Positions 9,826-20,240 of a stretch of 64,000 nucleotides of DNA are shown piece after piece (the stretch's first letter is position 1; every line of letters starts with the position of its first letter). Source of the DNA: Rickettsiales bacterium (GTDB lineage: Bacteria > Pseudomonadota > Alphaproteobacteria > Rs-D84); contig JAITCH010000009.1 of assembly GCA_031283185.1 (NCBI GenBank), positions 127,190-191,189 of the forward strand, written 5' to 3'. The notes under the pieces are model-generated. The model was given only the letters and a program-made list of their open reading frames with translations, ran no database searches and was not told the DNA's origin. The translations under genes were made by a program, and so were the position numbers.

Positions 9826-10890
9826 ATGCTTACATACATTCTCTCAGAACTCGGCATAAATTTTCTTCGTAGTGGCATGGGTCAGTTCATTGCGTCATTC
9901 GGGGTGGCATTTCTGATAATGTTGGCATTTGGCGGCGGGTTTATTCGGTATATGAAGCGCGTTCAGGGCAAGGGTCAGCCGATACGGACGGACGGGGTTC
10001 AGGCGCATTTGTCCAAAGCTGGGACACCGACGATGGGCGGCATTCTGATAATTCTTGCGATACTTGTATCCAGTTTGTTATTTATAGACTTATCTAATCC
10101 GATACCATATATAGCATTGGGCGCATTGACTGCATTTGGGGTGATTGGCTTTGCGGATGACTTGGGCAAGGTAAAGCAGTCTGACGCGTATGCAGGATTG
10201 GGGATGCGGACGCGATTGATAATTCAGTTTTTCTTGGCGGTCGCTCTTGCATTGGCGATTGATAATGTTATGCCTGCGTATGTGCCGGATCTCAGTTTGT
10301 TCTTGCCATTCCAAATGGTGTTGCCGTTGGGGATATTGTATTTTGTGTTTGCATATTTTGTGATTGCTGGGACTGCGAACGCGACGAACATCACGGATGG
10401 ATTGGATGGGATGCTGGCGAAGATTTTCCTGACTATTATGTTTGTTATGATGGTGGTGTTGGTTGCTGCGACCCGGTTGGACTTTTTGGTAATGGCTCCA
10501 TATTTGCCCGAGAATGCTGCGTTGTTCCCAGTGTTTGGCGCGGTTATGGGTGCGGTGCTTGGGTTCTTGTGGTTTAACGCGCCGCCTGCGATGATATTTA
10601 TGGGCGACACGGGCAGCCTCGCGCTCGGAGGTTTTCTCGGAACATCAGCGATGTTGATGAAAAGCGAGATTATAATGGGCGTAGCGTCATTAATGATGGT
10701 TGCGATATTGGGCAGTTCGTTCTTGCAGATATATTATTATAAATTAACTGGCGGCAAAAGGCTATTCAAGATGGCGCCCTTGCACCATCACTTTGAACTT
10801 TCCGGCGTAGCGGAGACGATGGTAGCGAACAGGTTTTGGATAATGACGATATTGTTTGCGGGGCTCAGCCTTGCGTTGCTAAGGGGATAA
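9826..10890 (+). CDS. mraY: Phospho-N-acetylmuramoyl-pentapeptide transferase
   Basis: HLSKAGTPTMGGILI, GFADDLGK, NATNITDGLDG, MAPLHHHFELSG. Confidence 0.97.
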   Translation: MLTYILSELGINFLRSGMGQFIASFGVAFLIMLAFGGGFIRYMKRVQGKGQPIRTDGVQAHLSKAGTPTMGGILIILAILVSSLLFIDLSNPIPYIALGALTAFGVIGFADDLGKVKQSDAYAGLGMRTRLIIQFFLAVALALAIDNVMPAYVPDLSLFLPFQMVLPLGILYFVFAYFVIAGTANATNITDGLDGMLAKIFLTIMFVMMVVLVAATRLDFLVMAPYLPENAALFPVFGAVMGAVLGFLWFNAPPAMIFMGDTGSLALGGFLGTSAMLMKSEIIMGVASLMMVAILGSSFLQIYYYKLTGGKRLFKMAPLHHHFELSGVAETMVANRFWIMTILFAGLSLALLRG

Positions 10891-10894
10891 CGCT

Positions 10895-12133
10895 ATGCGT
10901 TTCACCCGCCAGGATCCAAGTTTTCTGACGAAGTGGTTTTTCGAGATTGACCGCTCGGTTTTGGTGGCAGTGTTATTGTTGACCTTGGCTGGGTTGCTCA
11001 CATTGGTTCCTGCGGGAAGTAATTTACCTCCGCTATATTTTTTATTAAAGTTTTTACCACATTTATTTCTCGGTCTAACGGCACTCTTTATTTTTTCTAA
11101 TCTCAGTCCGAAATGGATTAAACGGATTTCGATTGTTCTTGGGATTGCGTTTGCGCTTTTAACTATCGCTACGATTTTGCCACCGATTAATCCTGACAAG
11201 GTTAAGGGGTCGTATAGGTTTCTAAAATTTTTGGGCATTATGCCGTCCGAGTTTCTGAAACCATTTTTTATTGTAATTACGGCGAGTTTTCTTGCCCACA
11301 TTTCACAATTTTCCCCCGCCCATTTCTTCTCAAATAAGAAATTATGGCACCTCCCATTCCTTGGCTCAAAAGTCCCCTTCGCTGGCGAAGGGGTGCCCGC
11401 AGGGCGGGGTAGTGGTAATAGAATGCCGGAAGGGATCTCCGAATCCCTTCCGGAACATTTTCTAAACACTTCCCAACCCTCTCCCCTCTTCACCTGGCCG
11501 CTTTACCTACTCTTCGCGCTTCCTCCACTCCTCGCAATGTTTTTGCAGCCGGACTTTGGGATGACGCTTATATATTGTGCTGTGTTTGCGTCGATGTTGT
11601 TTTTTGCGGGGACCAGTTGGAAGTCTATTGCTGCGTCGGTGCCTGTTGCGGCTGTTATTGGCGCGCTTGCATTTTTCACGATGCCGCATGTGCGGGCTCG
11701 GTTGCTTGGGCTCAGCGATCCGTTTCAAATTAACCGCGCGTTGGATTCGATCAGGAATGGGGGGATGTTTGGGCAACTGAGTAGCAGCTTCGTTAAATCC
11801 AACCTACCAGACGCGCATACGGATTTCGTGTTTGCATCGTTTTTGGAAGATTATGGTCTGGTCATTGGGTTGTTGCTGCTAGCACTTTTTTTCTGGTTAA
11901 TTTTTCATCTTCTTGATAGGATGAAGAAAAGCAAGGATACGGAGACCAAGTTGATATTGGGCGGGACGGCTGCGTTGCTTGGGACGCAGATGTTTCTGAA
12001 TATCGGGACGACATTGAACTTGGGATTTACCAAGGGGACGGTGCTGCCATTTATATCTTATGGCGGCAGTGCATATGTGGCGATGTGCATAATGATTGGG
12101 ATAGTGTTGTCCGTGCTAAGGAAGAACAATTAA
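10895..12133 (+). CDS. ftsW: Lipid II flippase/SEDS protein FtsW with in-frame repeat insertion
   Basis: SEDS motifs (FLQPDFGM, TDFVFASFLEDYGL, LPFISYGGSAYVAMC), downstream of mraY; insertion SKVPFAGEGVPAGRGSGNRMPEGISESLPEHFLNTSQ. Confidence 0.92.
   Translation: MRFTRQDPSFLTKWFFEIDRSVLVAVLLLTLAGLLTLVPAGSNLPPLYFLLKFLPHLFLGLTALFIFSNLSPKWIKRISIVLGIAFALLTIATILPPINPDKVKGSYRFLKFLGIMPSEFLKPFFIVITASFLAHISQFSPAHFFSNKKLWHLPFLGSKVPFAGEGVPAGRGSGNRMPEGISESLPEHFLNTSQPSPLFTWPLYLLFALPPLLAMFLQPDFGMTLIYCAVFASMLFFAGTSWKSIAASVPVAAVIGALAFFTMPHVRARLLGLSDPFQINRALDSIRNGGMFGQLSSSFVKSNLPDAHTDFVFASFLEDYGLVIGLLLLALFFWLIFHLLDRMKKSKDTETKLILGGTAALLGTQMFLNIGTTLNLGFTKGTVLPFISYGGSAYVAMCIMIGIVLSVLRKNN
11371..11467. repeat. 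Two adjacent palindromic elements inside ftsW, in frame
   Basis: agtccccttcgctggcgaagggg... plus gccggaagggatctccgaatcccttccggaacattttctaaacactt. Confidence 0.9.
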
Positions 12134-12318
12134 TTCCCCGCCAATGGTGGCGGGGTGTCGCGCCGTAGCAAAGCGTAGGCGGACGGGGTGGTGGTGATAA
12201 GTCATCCCGGGGCTTGACCCCGGGATCTCGCCGAATAAAATTCCCCGCCAATTGTGGCGGGGTGTCGCGCCGTAGCAAAGCGTAGGCGGACGGGGTGGTT
12301 AGAACAAGAGGTAATAAA

Positions 12319-13446
12319 ATGAAAATACTAATAGCGACAGGCGGGACAGGCGGCCATATAATGCCTGCGATGGCGGTTGCCAACGCACTAATAAATAAAG
12401 ATTTTCCTGCCCCCGGAACCGGGGGCGGGATGTCGGGCGAAGCCCGACAGGGTGGGGGGGTGGAACTCCTAATCACCACCGACTCCCGCGGCTACGACCT
12501 TGTGGCAAAGACCGCGCCGCACGGCGCGCAGATAATCCGCGTCTGGGCATCGGGCGTTGGGAACCGCGGCTTGTTCGGTAAATTGTTTGCATTGTCGAAA
12601 CTCGCCATTTCAGCGATAACACTTATTGTGAAGTTCATCAGCCGTAGGAATCGTCCCGACAGGATCGTGGCGTTTGGTGGATATTCGTCGGTTCCTGCTG
12701 TGCTGGCGGGAAGGATTCTTGGGGTGCCGACATTTCTGCATGAACAGAATGCGGCGGCCGGAAGGGCGAACGCATTGTCTGCGAGATTTGCGACAAAAAT
12801 TCTAACATCGTTTCCAGAGACGAGCGGCCTTCCAAAAAAGGCACGCGTAGAATTTACTGGACTTCCTACCCGCCCGGACTTTGTTCCAACCCTAATGTCA
12901 TCCCCCGGCTTGACCGGGGGATCTCGGCCGCTTACGCTTTTCATCACCGGCGGTTCACTTGGCGCGAAGATACTAATGGATGTGGTTCCGATGGCGGTTG
13001 CGCTTATCCCGAGTGCGATAAAAAAGAATTTGATGGTTGTGCAGCAGGTGGACGAAGCGCACCATCACGAGGTAGAAAAGTTTTATGCTGTGACGGGGAT
13101 AAAGCATCGGCTCGCGCCGTTCTTCAAGGATATGGCGCAGGAAATGAAAGATGCGAGTTTGGTAATTGGGCGCAGTGGCGCGAGCACCGTTGTAGAGTTG
13201 ATGACGATTGGCCGCCCGGCGATTTTGGTGCCGCTGAATATCAATCCTGATCAAGCGGCTAATGCGAGGGCGTTTGAGAAGATAGGTGGCGGGATAGTGA
13301 TAGAGCAAAAGAACTTCACGCCGAAACATTTATCTAAATTGCTAACGGAGTTGTTCTCGAATCCCGCGAGATTGGAAAAGATGAGTTTGCAAGCTCTCAC
13401 TCCCAATTCTGCAACTGAAAACATTCTTCACGCCATCCTAAATTAA
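12319..13446 (+). CDS. murG: UDP-GlcNAc:undecaprenyl-PP-MurNAc-pentapeptide transferase with two in-frame repeat insertions
   Basis: MKILIATGGTGGHIMPA, FGGYSSVPAVLAG, HEQNAAAGRAN, GRSGASTVVELMTIGRPAILVPL; insertions FPAPGTGGGMSGEARQGGG and SSPGLTGGSRPLT. Confidence 0.95.
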   Translation: MKILIATGGTGGHIMPAMAVANALINKDFPAPGTGGGMSGEARQGGGVELLITTDSRGYDLVAKTAPHGAQIIRVWASGVGNRGLFGKLFALSKLAISAITLIVKFISRRNRPDRIVAFGGYSSVPAVLAGRILGVPTFLHEQNAAAGRANALSARFATKILTSFPETSGLPKKARVEFTGLPTRPDFVPTLMSSPGLTGGSRPLTLFITGGSLGAKILMDVVPMAVALIPSAIKKNLMVVQQVDEAHHHEVEKFYAVTGIKHRLAPFFKDMAQEMKDASLVIGRSGASTVVELMTIGRPAILVPLNINPDQAANARAFEKIGGGIVIEQKNFTPKHLSKLLTELFSNPARLEKMSLQALTPNSATENILHAILN

Positions 13447-13750
13447 TAAGTCATTGCCCGGCTTGACCGGGCAATCTCGGCAAAATAAATTCCCCTCCAA
13501 GGTGGAGGGGTGTCGCGCTCAATAGTCCCCTTCGCTGGCGAAGGGGTGCCTGCGAAGCAGGCGGGGTAGTGGTCTAATAAGTCATCCCGGGGCTTGACCC
13601 CGGGATCTCGCCGAATAAAATTCCCCTTCAATTTTTGTCAGCCCCGCTTTTTTATCGTCATCCCGGCGGAGGCCGGGATATTTTGTAAGAGAATCGAAAC
13701 GGCACCGAATGGTACCGTCATCCCCGCGGAGGTCGGGATATATTGTAGGA

Positions 13751-13820
13751 GCCTCGCCCGGCTTTGCCGGGAGAGGAGGAAACCTCGGCGGCTGTGCCGC
13801 CAAAGGTTTCCGGTGAGGGC
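13751..13820. repeat. 70-bp three-way-junction element, copy 1
   Basis: GCCTC..GAGGGC outer stem, CCCGGCTTTGCCGGG arm, GGAAACCTcggcggctgtgccgccaAAGGTTTCC arm. Confidence 0.7.
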
Positions 13821-13974
13821 AGAAATTCCCATTCGTCTGCTCAATAGTCCCCTTCGCTGGCGAAGGGGTGCCGACAAAGTCGGCGGGGTAGTGGTAAAAA
13901 ATTCCCCGCCAATGGTGGCGGGGTGTCGCGCCGTAGCGAAGCGCAGGCGGACGGGGTGGTTAGATCCGAGTTAA

Positions 13975-14050
13975 TGGTGCCGCAAATAAGATTCGAACTT
14001 ACGACCCCCTCATTACGAATGAGGTGCTCTACCAGCTGAGCTATTGCGGC
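13975..14050 (-). tRNA. tRNA-Thr (anticodon CGT)
   Basis: Minus strand GCCGCAATAGCTCAGCTGGTAGAGCACCTCATTCGTAATGAGG...GTTCGAATC...TTGCGGCACCA; cloverleaf with encoded CCA. Confidence 0.95.
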
Positions 14051-14592
14051 ATTGCGGGCATTATAAGTGTCATCTATTGAAATGTAAAGTGAAGAATTCC
14101 CCTTTTGCCGGGCGGGAGTGGTCAACAATTAATTCCCCGCCAAGGTGGAGGGGTGTCGCGCCGTAGCAAAGCGAAGGCGGACGGGGTGGTTGGTGCTTGT
14201 TAATCGCACAAAATAAAGCGGGGCGGGGTCTCCTGACCCCGCCCCGAACATTTTCTCACCTTACCATTTGCACAACCTATTTATTCCCGTCATCCCCGCT
14301 CACACACTTCGTCATCCCGGCGGAGGCCGGGATATTTTGTCATAAGTGTCGCGTCCACCTATATATTCGCCGCACAAAGTCCCCTTCGCTGGCGAAGGGG
14401 TGCCGCGTAGCGGCGGGGTAGTGGTCAATAAAACCCAAACGGCACCTTCGGTGCCGTCATTCCCGCGAAGGCGGGAATCTCAAATTGTAAAAAATTGTCG
14501 GCAACGCCGACACATATAATTCTCCTCCTGGGGAGGAGTCCTCCCAAAGGGCGGGAGGTGGGACAAGAACCCCTCACAATCTTCTTGCTTTA

Positions 14593-16197
14593 TTATTCAC
14601 TTTCCTGATTGCCCGCAACCGCAACTTCCATTGCGGGTTTTTCCGGCGCACCGGCGCGTATCATAGCGTCGAGGTTTTCCAAACAAGCCTCAGCCTTGGG
14701 CATCAGGCCGTCTTCCAATACCCCCCCCCCCCGCAAGTCGTTGATTTCAGCCAATAATCCGTCGTGTTGAATGTTAAGTTCATTGTATCCCGTGCGTGTA
14801 AAATCCGCTCCATAAGTATTCAAAGCCAATTCACATTTTCCTAACCACGCAGTAATTTGCTCAGATTTTTCCTTTTTATCCAATTCCTCTTTTTCTTTTT
14901 TCTTCTGTTCAATTTTTTCATCACAATTATCCATTGCATTTATCAATCCCGGATAATACTCCTGAAAGGTTTCGCGTTTTATGCCTTCCGACCAAGAAAA
15001 ATCATCTTGATAATCCGCGTTGTTGCACCTTGCCAGTGCTGATCTTACTTGAATTCCTGCCTTGCAGGCTTCAATTTCCGCACCAATCGTATATGCCCCA
15101 AAAGAATTGTCTTCTATTATCGCTTGTAAATTTCCGCGTTCAATTTCGCCGATGTCATTGCCCTGGTCAACCCAAGAGCGGCATTGTTGTAGAACATTTT
15201 CGATTATCTTTCCTTGCCATTTAACTCCGTTTGATAATTTATAAAATTGATCTGCCTCTTCATTTGTCAGAACTTTACGGCTCCAAAGACCAATAAACAA
15301 CTCTCTATCCCAATCACTCATTTCCAATGTGGCAATTCTCACTGGTTGGTCGCCATATTCGGATGGATTTAAGACACACTCATTATCCATACCAACACAA
15401 CTACACATATTCATATTACCTTTCACGATTGGGTCTATTAAGTCTTTCCATTTCTTTTCAAATGTTTGTGTCCAAAAGATGTTGTAATTATCGCGTCCTA
15501 ATCTGTAAAAATTATCTGCGGCTTTTTCGACCTGTTCTCTATCCTGGTCGCCTACAAAGCATTTGGATGCTAGCAATTTATTTATGCTATCGTTTCCATC
15601 TTTGTAATTACTTTGTTGAAACAATTCCTCAATGCCTGCGTTTGCTTTTCCAAGCATACTTATAAACAGGACTTCGCCATTTTCCACTCGTTCTTTTTGT
15701 CTTGCTCGCATTGCTTCGATAGAGTTGTCAACTCCTTGTGCGAACATTGAATTAATTCGTTCTGACACGCGACTCATTTCTTGGGTTTGCCAGATAAAAT
15801 CTTCACAAATTTTTGGGTCTACTTTCAAGGCATTCATTCTTGCATTAATGTCTATATAGCGTGCGTTTGCAATTTGGTTTCCTTGTATGTATATTGATGT
15901 GGCTTTTGTAGATTTGCCGTCTACTATTATTATACTTGCCAGTGTAGGGAGAAGTTTTTGTGCGCCTAATTGTATATCTTTGTTTGCAAAGCAATTCCAT
16001 TGTGAAATATAGTCTATATCGTCGAGTATTTGGCTAAGTTCGCTGTCTATATTTGAGATTAGGTTGTTATTGTTAAAGTTGTTAAATGTTTCTACGATAT
16101 GTTCAATTTCTTGTTGGTTCAGTGCCTCTTCTGCCCTTGCACCGAATCCGATGACACTGACGCAGGCGACGACAAAAGACAAAATTCCAATTTTCAT
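14593..16197 (-). CDS. Secreted protein of unknown function with a G12 homopolymer in the coding strand
   Basis: Signal peptide MKIGILSFVVACVSVIGFGARAEE; 534 aa, multiple Cys; C12 on the + strand at 14721-14732. Confidence 0.7.
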   Translation of the reverse strand: MKIGILSFVVACVSVIGFGARAEEALNQQEIEHIVETFNNFNNNNLISNIDSELSQILDDIDYISQWNCFANKDIQLGAQKLLPTLASIIIVDGKSTKATSIYIQGNQIANARYIDINARMNALKVDPKICEDFIWQTQEMSRVSERINSMFAQGVDNSIEAMRARQKERVENGEVLFISMLGKANAGIEELFQQSNYKDGNDSINKLLASKCFVGDQDREQVEKAADNFYRLGRDNYNIFWTQTFEKKWKDLIDPIVKGNMNMCSCVGMDNECVLNPSEYGDQPVRIATLEMSDWDRELFIGLWSRKVLTNEEADQFYKLSNGVKWQGKIIENVLQQCRSWVDQGNDIGEIERGNLQAIIEDNSFGAYTIGAEIEACKAGIQVRSALARCNNADYQDDFSWSEGIKRETFQEYYPGLINAMDNCDEKIEQKKKEKEELDKKEKSEQITAWLGKCELALNTYGADFTRTGYNELNIQHDGLLAEINDLRGGGVLEDGLMPKAEACLENLDAMIRAGAPEKPAMEVAVAGNQESE

Positions 16198-16201
16198 TAA
16201 A

Positions 16202-16732
16202 TTAGTCTCCTGTTCTAAAACCGATTTTCCGCCGCGGTTTTTTCTCTTCTACCATTACGGCAATGCGGTCGATAATTTCGTTTATTTTCTTGGCGTGGGC
16301 GGAAAGGTGTCCGTTTGTGTTGTCGATGTGGAGCATCAAGACTTTTTCAAGGTCGCCCAGTTTCTTTTGTATTGGTTGTGCGATATAATTTCGCATAGCG
16401 ACAAAGGCCTTAACGATTGCGATATTCATTTGGATTGCTATCTTGGAAGAAAGGACGGATGACAGCATAATTATACCGTGTTCTGTAAAGGCGAATGGCA
16501 GGTATCTGCGCCCTCCCGCGTTTGAGGTCACAATTTGTGACCTCAAGTTGATGTATTCGGATTGGGTCAGTTGGAACATAAATTCTGCGGGAAATTTCTC
16601 TATGTTTCGTTTGATTGCTTGATTAAGCACTTTTGTTTGGACGCCATAAATAGCGGCGAGGTCATTGTCGATGATGACCTTTTGCCCACGAATTTCGTGA
16701 ATAATGTTTTTGATATTGATGACATCACTCAT
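16202..16732 (-). CDS. ORF6N domain protein
   Basis: IHEIRGQKVIIDNDLAAIYGVQTKVLNQAIKRNIEKFPAEFMFQLT and FAFTEHGIIMLSSVL. Confidence 0.85.
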   Translation of the reverse strand: MSDVINIKNIIHEIRGQKVIIDNDLAAIYGVQTKVLNQAIKRNIEKFPAEFMFQLTQSEYINLRSQIVTSNAGGRRYLPFAFTEHGIIMLSSVLSSKIAIQMNIAIVKAFVAMRNYIAQPIQKKLGDLEKVLMLHIDNTNGHLSAHAKKINEIIDRIAVMVEEKKPRRKIGFRTGD

Positions 16733-17014
16733 AAACTTATTCTCTCTTTGTAATCCCTGCCCCCTTTATGGGCGGGGCGGTTCGTCCGAATCAATTCCCC
16801 TCCTGTGAAGGGGTGCCCGAAGGGCGGGGTGGGTCTACCCTTATTATTCGCCGCACCCACCTACTCAACTCGTCATCCCGGCGCAGGCCGGGATATTTTG
16901 TCCTAAGCGTCGCGTCCACATATATCTTCGCCGCACCCACCTACTCAACTCGTCATCCCGGCGGCTTGTCGCGCCGTAGCGAAGCGTAGGCGGACGGCCG
17001 GGATATTTGCAAGA

Positions 17015-17084
17015 GCCTCGCCCGGCTTTGCCGGGAGAGGAGGATTTCTTACGGGCTTCGCCCGCTTAGAAATCCGGTGAGGGC
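17015..17084. repeat. 70-bp three-way-junction element, copy 2
   Basis: Same outer stem and first arm; second arm replaced by GGATTTCTtacgggcttcgcccgcttAGAAATCC. Confidence 0.7.
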
Positions 17085-17099
17085 AACCTGCCACTAAAT

Positions 17100-19445
17100 T
17101 TATTTTGTTGCTGCCCCACCTGCTTTTGCACGATTGCTTTCATTCACAACTTTTTCTAATGCGCCTCGAATAGTGGATTGTAGTGTTGTCATTTTATTCA
17201 GCATATTGCTGACGACATTATTGCAGTCTGATTCCTTAACATTAGAGTTTGCATCTTTACCACCGCCCAGTGTGGCATTTGCTTTACCGATCAGGGCCTT
17301 GCATTTTTCGATAGAGTCTTGGTCTGCGCGTGCCATTGGCGAGATATTTGCGATCAGCGATCCGATTTCGCCGATAAGGCAGTTGTAGACTTCCTCTGTA
17401 TTTCCTTGCAGACAAAGCAGTGCGGCTTCTGCGCGTCGTTGTTGGGCCGAGTTTTGCCCATTAGGGCTAGCGATACCTTCGGCCTCTTCTTTTTGGTGGT
17501 TCAGCACGGATTGTTGCACCATTGTTTTGACTTGTTTAGCGATGATGTTCAGCTTGTTGTATTGTGAATACATTTCTTTGGTTATATTGCTTGCTCTGCG
17601 ATGGATAAGGTCTTTATCTACTTGTTGCAGACTAATTCCCCCCCCGGAAAGAAGACAGCTGCCACTTGAATTTAATCCGTGCACGGATGAAAGGATAAAG
17701 TCTATATTGAATACGGCGTTTGTACCTGCAGTGCACATTCCTTCATCATCGGTTTTATTCAAACAGATTCTGTTTGCACCTGTTGTTGAACCGCCCTTGG
17801 CTGATATTTTCCCGAGAGAGCCTACACAACCCGGTGTAATCCATTGCAAATTACTGCCTGTTGTGCCGATATTTTCCTTTCTATCGACTTCCGCCAGTGC
17901 TTGCCTAAGCGGCTCAATATCTATTGCACCTGCGTTTGCCTTGCGGCGACCGAAGAATCCTGCGGATGTTGCGGAATCGGACATACAGCCCACGACGAAT
18001 CCGTCTGCACGCATACCTCCTCCTGGTGCACTTGGCGCGGCGAATTCTGCCATAATTTCGTCAGTGCCGTTAAGTGGTTTTATTAATTGGTTCAGGATTC
18101 TTCCTCTGTTTCCTTTTGGACTTCCGGCGGTATTGGCTTGTTTTTCATAACATAATCCGCCTGCTCCATTATGACCTCCGACACTGCTAGAACAGGTCTT
18201 TTCTGCGCGATAAAGTCCCCACCGACTGCACGCGGATTCAAGCAGCATATAAACATTGTTCAGGTCTGCCCCAAGTGCGAATCCCGTGTCGATTACATCC
18301 ATAATGCGGTCGCCGACTTCATCGAACGGCTGAAAAAATTGGTCAGAAAGTTCTTTGAATTTAGCGATGCGTTTCAGTTCTTTACGCGAACCGCAGTTCT
18401 CGCCTTTGTAATCGCAGCCTGCATATTCGGTTATGGTGTTCAAGGTTTTGTTCAGCACGGCGAGCGCGCCTTCCATTCTTTCAATCTCAGACATCAACGC
18501 GCCGGACGCTTGGTCGCGGGATAAGACTTCGGACACATTTCCAGACGACCCGCGAGATGCTTGTGCTGATTGCTGTTGCGCTTCAACCATTTGTTGCATC
18601 ATTTGTTGTTGTGCGGCGGCGGCCTCGGCTTGTTGTTGCGCCATTTGTTGTTGCATTTGCATCATCTGTTGTTGCATTGCTTCGGCCTGGGCGGAGTTGT
18701 TTGCGGCGGCGGCCGCGGCGGCAGAGGCCTTTGCTTGTTCGGACGCGACCTTTTGTTGCTTGGTTTCATTGGCCTTTAACAAATCAAGGGCGACGAGTCC
18801 CGGCAGATTTCCGAATTGCTGACAACCCAGGGACATTGCGGGCGAACCAAGGGCATCAAAGCACATACGAACTACGCCTTCGGCGGATCCTGCATCACCG
18901 CATACGGCGGACGAACATTTTGGTTGTGCGCAGCGGAGCAAAGCGGCGCGACAGGTAGAGTTGCTGACCCCGGCCTCGGCGAAGCAGTTTTTAAGTGTGG
19001 CAAAACACCGGGCGATTTCGCCGCCGGATGGATCCATAGCGATGATGCGTCCTTGTGCCAGCGCAGATTTGTCGATGTAGTTTGCGCATTCGTCAAACTT
19101 GTCGCATTGGGCTGCGGCGACGGCGGCGGATCGGTCGCCGCGGATGATATTGTTGTATGCGTTTTGGTCGATTACTTGACCACCTTTAATGCCGGTGAGG
19201 TTTCCGCCACCGCCCATAATAGCGGGTTGCGGCCCTGAAAGGGTAGAAGATGACGGCGCCCCGAATACGGCGAATGGCGCAAGGATTAATACGATTGTTA
19301 AAAGTCCCCTTCGCTGGCGAAGGGGTGTCACCAAAGGCGACGGGGTAGTGGTCTTAAATTCCCCGCCAATGGTGGCGTGGTGTCCGGCTTTGCCGGACGG
19401 GGTGGTTAGCTCTCCGAATTGTAAAAATTGCATAAATTTAATCAC
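17100..19445 (-). CDS. Large secreted Cys-rich protein with Gln-rich coiled coil; repeats inserted before the signal-peptide core
   Basis: 781 aa; (Q/A/M)-rich segment; N-terminus ...TTTPSPLVTPLRQRRGLLTIVLILAPFAVFGA includes repeat-encoded residues. Confidence 0.65.
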   Translation of the reverse strand: MIKFMQFLQFGELTTPSGKAGHHATIGGEFKTTTPSPLVTPLRQRRGLLTIVLILAPFAVFGAPSSSTLSGPQPAIMGGGGNLTGIKGGQVIDQNAYNNIIRGDRSAAVAAAQCDKFDECANYIDKSALAQGRIIAMDPSGGEIARCFATLKNCFAEAGVSNSTCRAALLRCAQPKCSSAVCGDAGSAEGVVRMCFDALGSPAMSLGCQQFGNLPGLVALDLLKANETKQQKVASEQAKASAAAAAAANNSAQAEAMQQQMMQMQQQMAQQQAEAAAAQQQMMQQMVEAQQQSAQASRGSSGNVSEVLSRDQASGALMSEIERMEGALAVLNKTLNTITEYAGCDYKGENCGSRKELKRIAKFKELSDQFFQPFDEVGDRIMDVIDTGFALGADLNNVYMLLESACSRWGLYRAEKTCSSSVGGHNGAGGLCYEKQANTAGSPKGNRGRILNQLIKPLNGTDEIMAEFAAPSAPGGGMRADGFVVGCMSDSATSAGFFGRRKANAGAIDIEPLRQALAEVDRKENIGTTGSNLQWITPGCVGSLGKISAKGGSTTGANRICLNKTDDEGMCTAGTNAVFNIDFILSSVHGLNSSGSCLLSGGGISLQQVDKDLIHRRASNITKEMYSQYNKLNIIAKQVKTMVQQSVLNHQKEEAEGIASPNGQNSAQQRRAEAALLCLQGNTEEVYNCLIGEIGSLIANISPMARADQDSIEKCKALIGKANATLGGGKDANSNVKESDCNNVVSNMLNKMTTLQSTIRGALEKVVNESNRAKAGGAATK

Positions 19446-19766
19446 TTTTCTCTCTTCTCTCTTATTATCAACTATTTTACCATATTTTTAAGCCTTTAAC
19501 AAACTATAATTCCCCTCTGCACAAAGTCTTCTTACTTTCTTTTGTCATTCCCGCGCCCGGGGTCCCCGCGAACTTGTTCGTGGGGTGGGGATGGCGGGAA
19601 TAGGACTAATAAGTGGTCGCCATAGGCGACTCAAAATAAATTCCCCTCCTGTGGAGGGGTGGACACAGATAATTCCTCGCCAATGGTGGCGGGAAATCCC
19701 TGCCCCCTTGAGGGGCGGGGCAAAAACCTCGGCGGCTTTGCCGCCAAAGGTTTTTGGGAGTGGGGG

Positions 19767-20240
19767 TCAGACTTCATACCTGCTCTTAAAATAATCGTGC
19801 ACTGCAACCTTACCTTCCAATATCTCTTTCAAATGCAAAATCACGCCATCCAATTCCGACACAATATAATTATTCGGAATGCGTATAACCTTATACCCGG
19901 CTTGCTCTAAAAAATCCGTCCGCTCGTTGTCATACTCTATGGTCTCCGCATGGGCATCGCCATCCAGTTCAATGATTAGATTCCTTTCCAAGCATACAAA
20001 ATCTACAAAGTATTTTCCTATTGGGTGTTGCCTGCGGAATTTTGCTCCGATTTGGTTTCGGTTTATTGCGTGCCAAAATTTGACCTCCACGGGGGATGAG
20101 TAAAGTCTTAGTTTTTTAGCAAGAGATATTTTGTTTGATTGGTTCAATTTAACCCCCACCCCCGGTCGCAAAAAGGCGACCGCCCCGCCCCTCAAGGGGG
20201 CAGGGATTTTTAATAATAAGTGCAGCAGGTCGCGGGGCAC
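19767..20240 (-). CDS. DUF559-type (VSR-like) endonuclease-fold protein; start uncertain because the N-terminus is repeat-derived
   Basis: SSPVEVKFWHAINRNQIGAKFRRQHPIGKYFVDFVCLERNLIIELDGDAH. Confidence 0.7.
   Translation of the reverse strand: MPRDLLHLLLKIPAPLRGGAVAFLRPGVGVKLNQSNKISLAKKLRLYSSPVEVKFWHAINRNQIGAKFRRQHPIGKYFVDFVCLERNLIIELDGDAHAETIEYDNERTDFLEQAGYKVIRIPNNYIVSELDGVILHLKEILEGKVAVHDYFKSRYEV

Noticed and set aside
13594-13974. ORF 13594-13974 and similar ORFs made of [18 protein letters not shown] peptides
   Set aside because: They are translations of the palindromic repeats; no independent coding signal.
18433-18958. Cys- or His/Leu-rich ORFs opposite the 781-aa protein
   Set aside because: Antisense of the Gln-rich coiled coil; low complexity.
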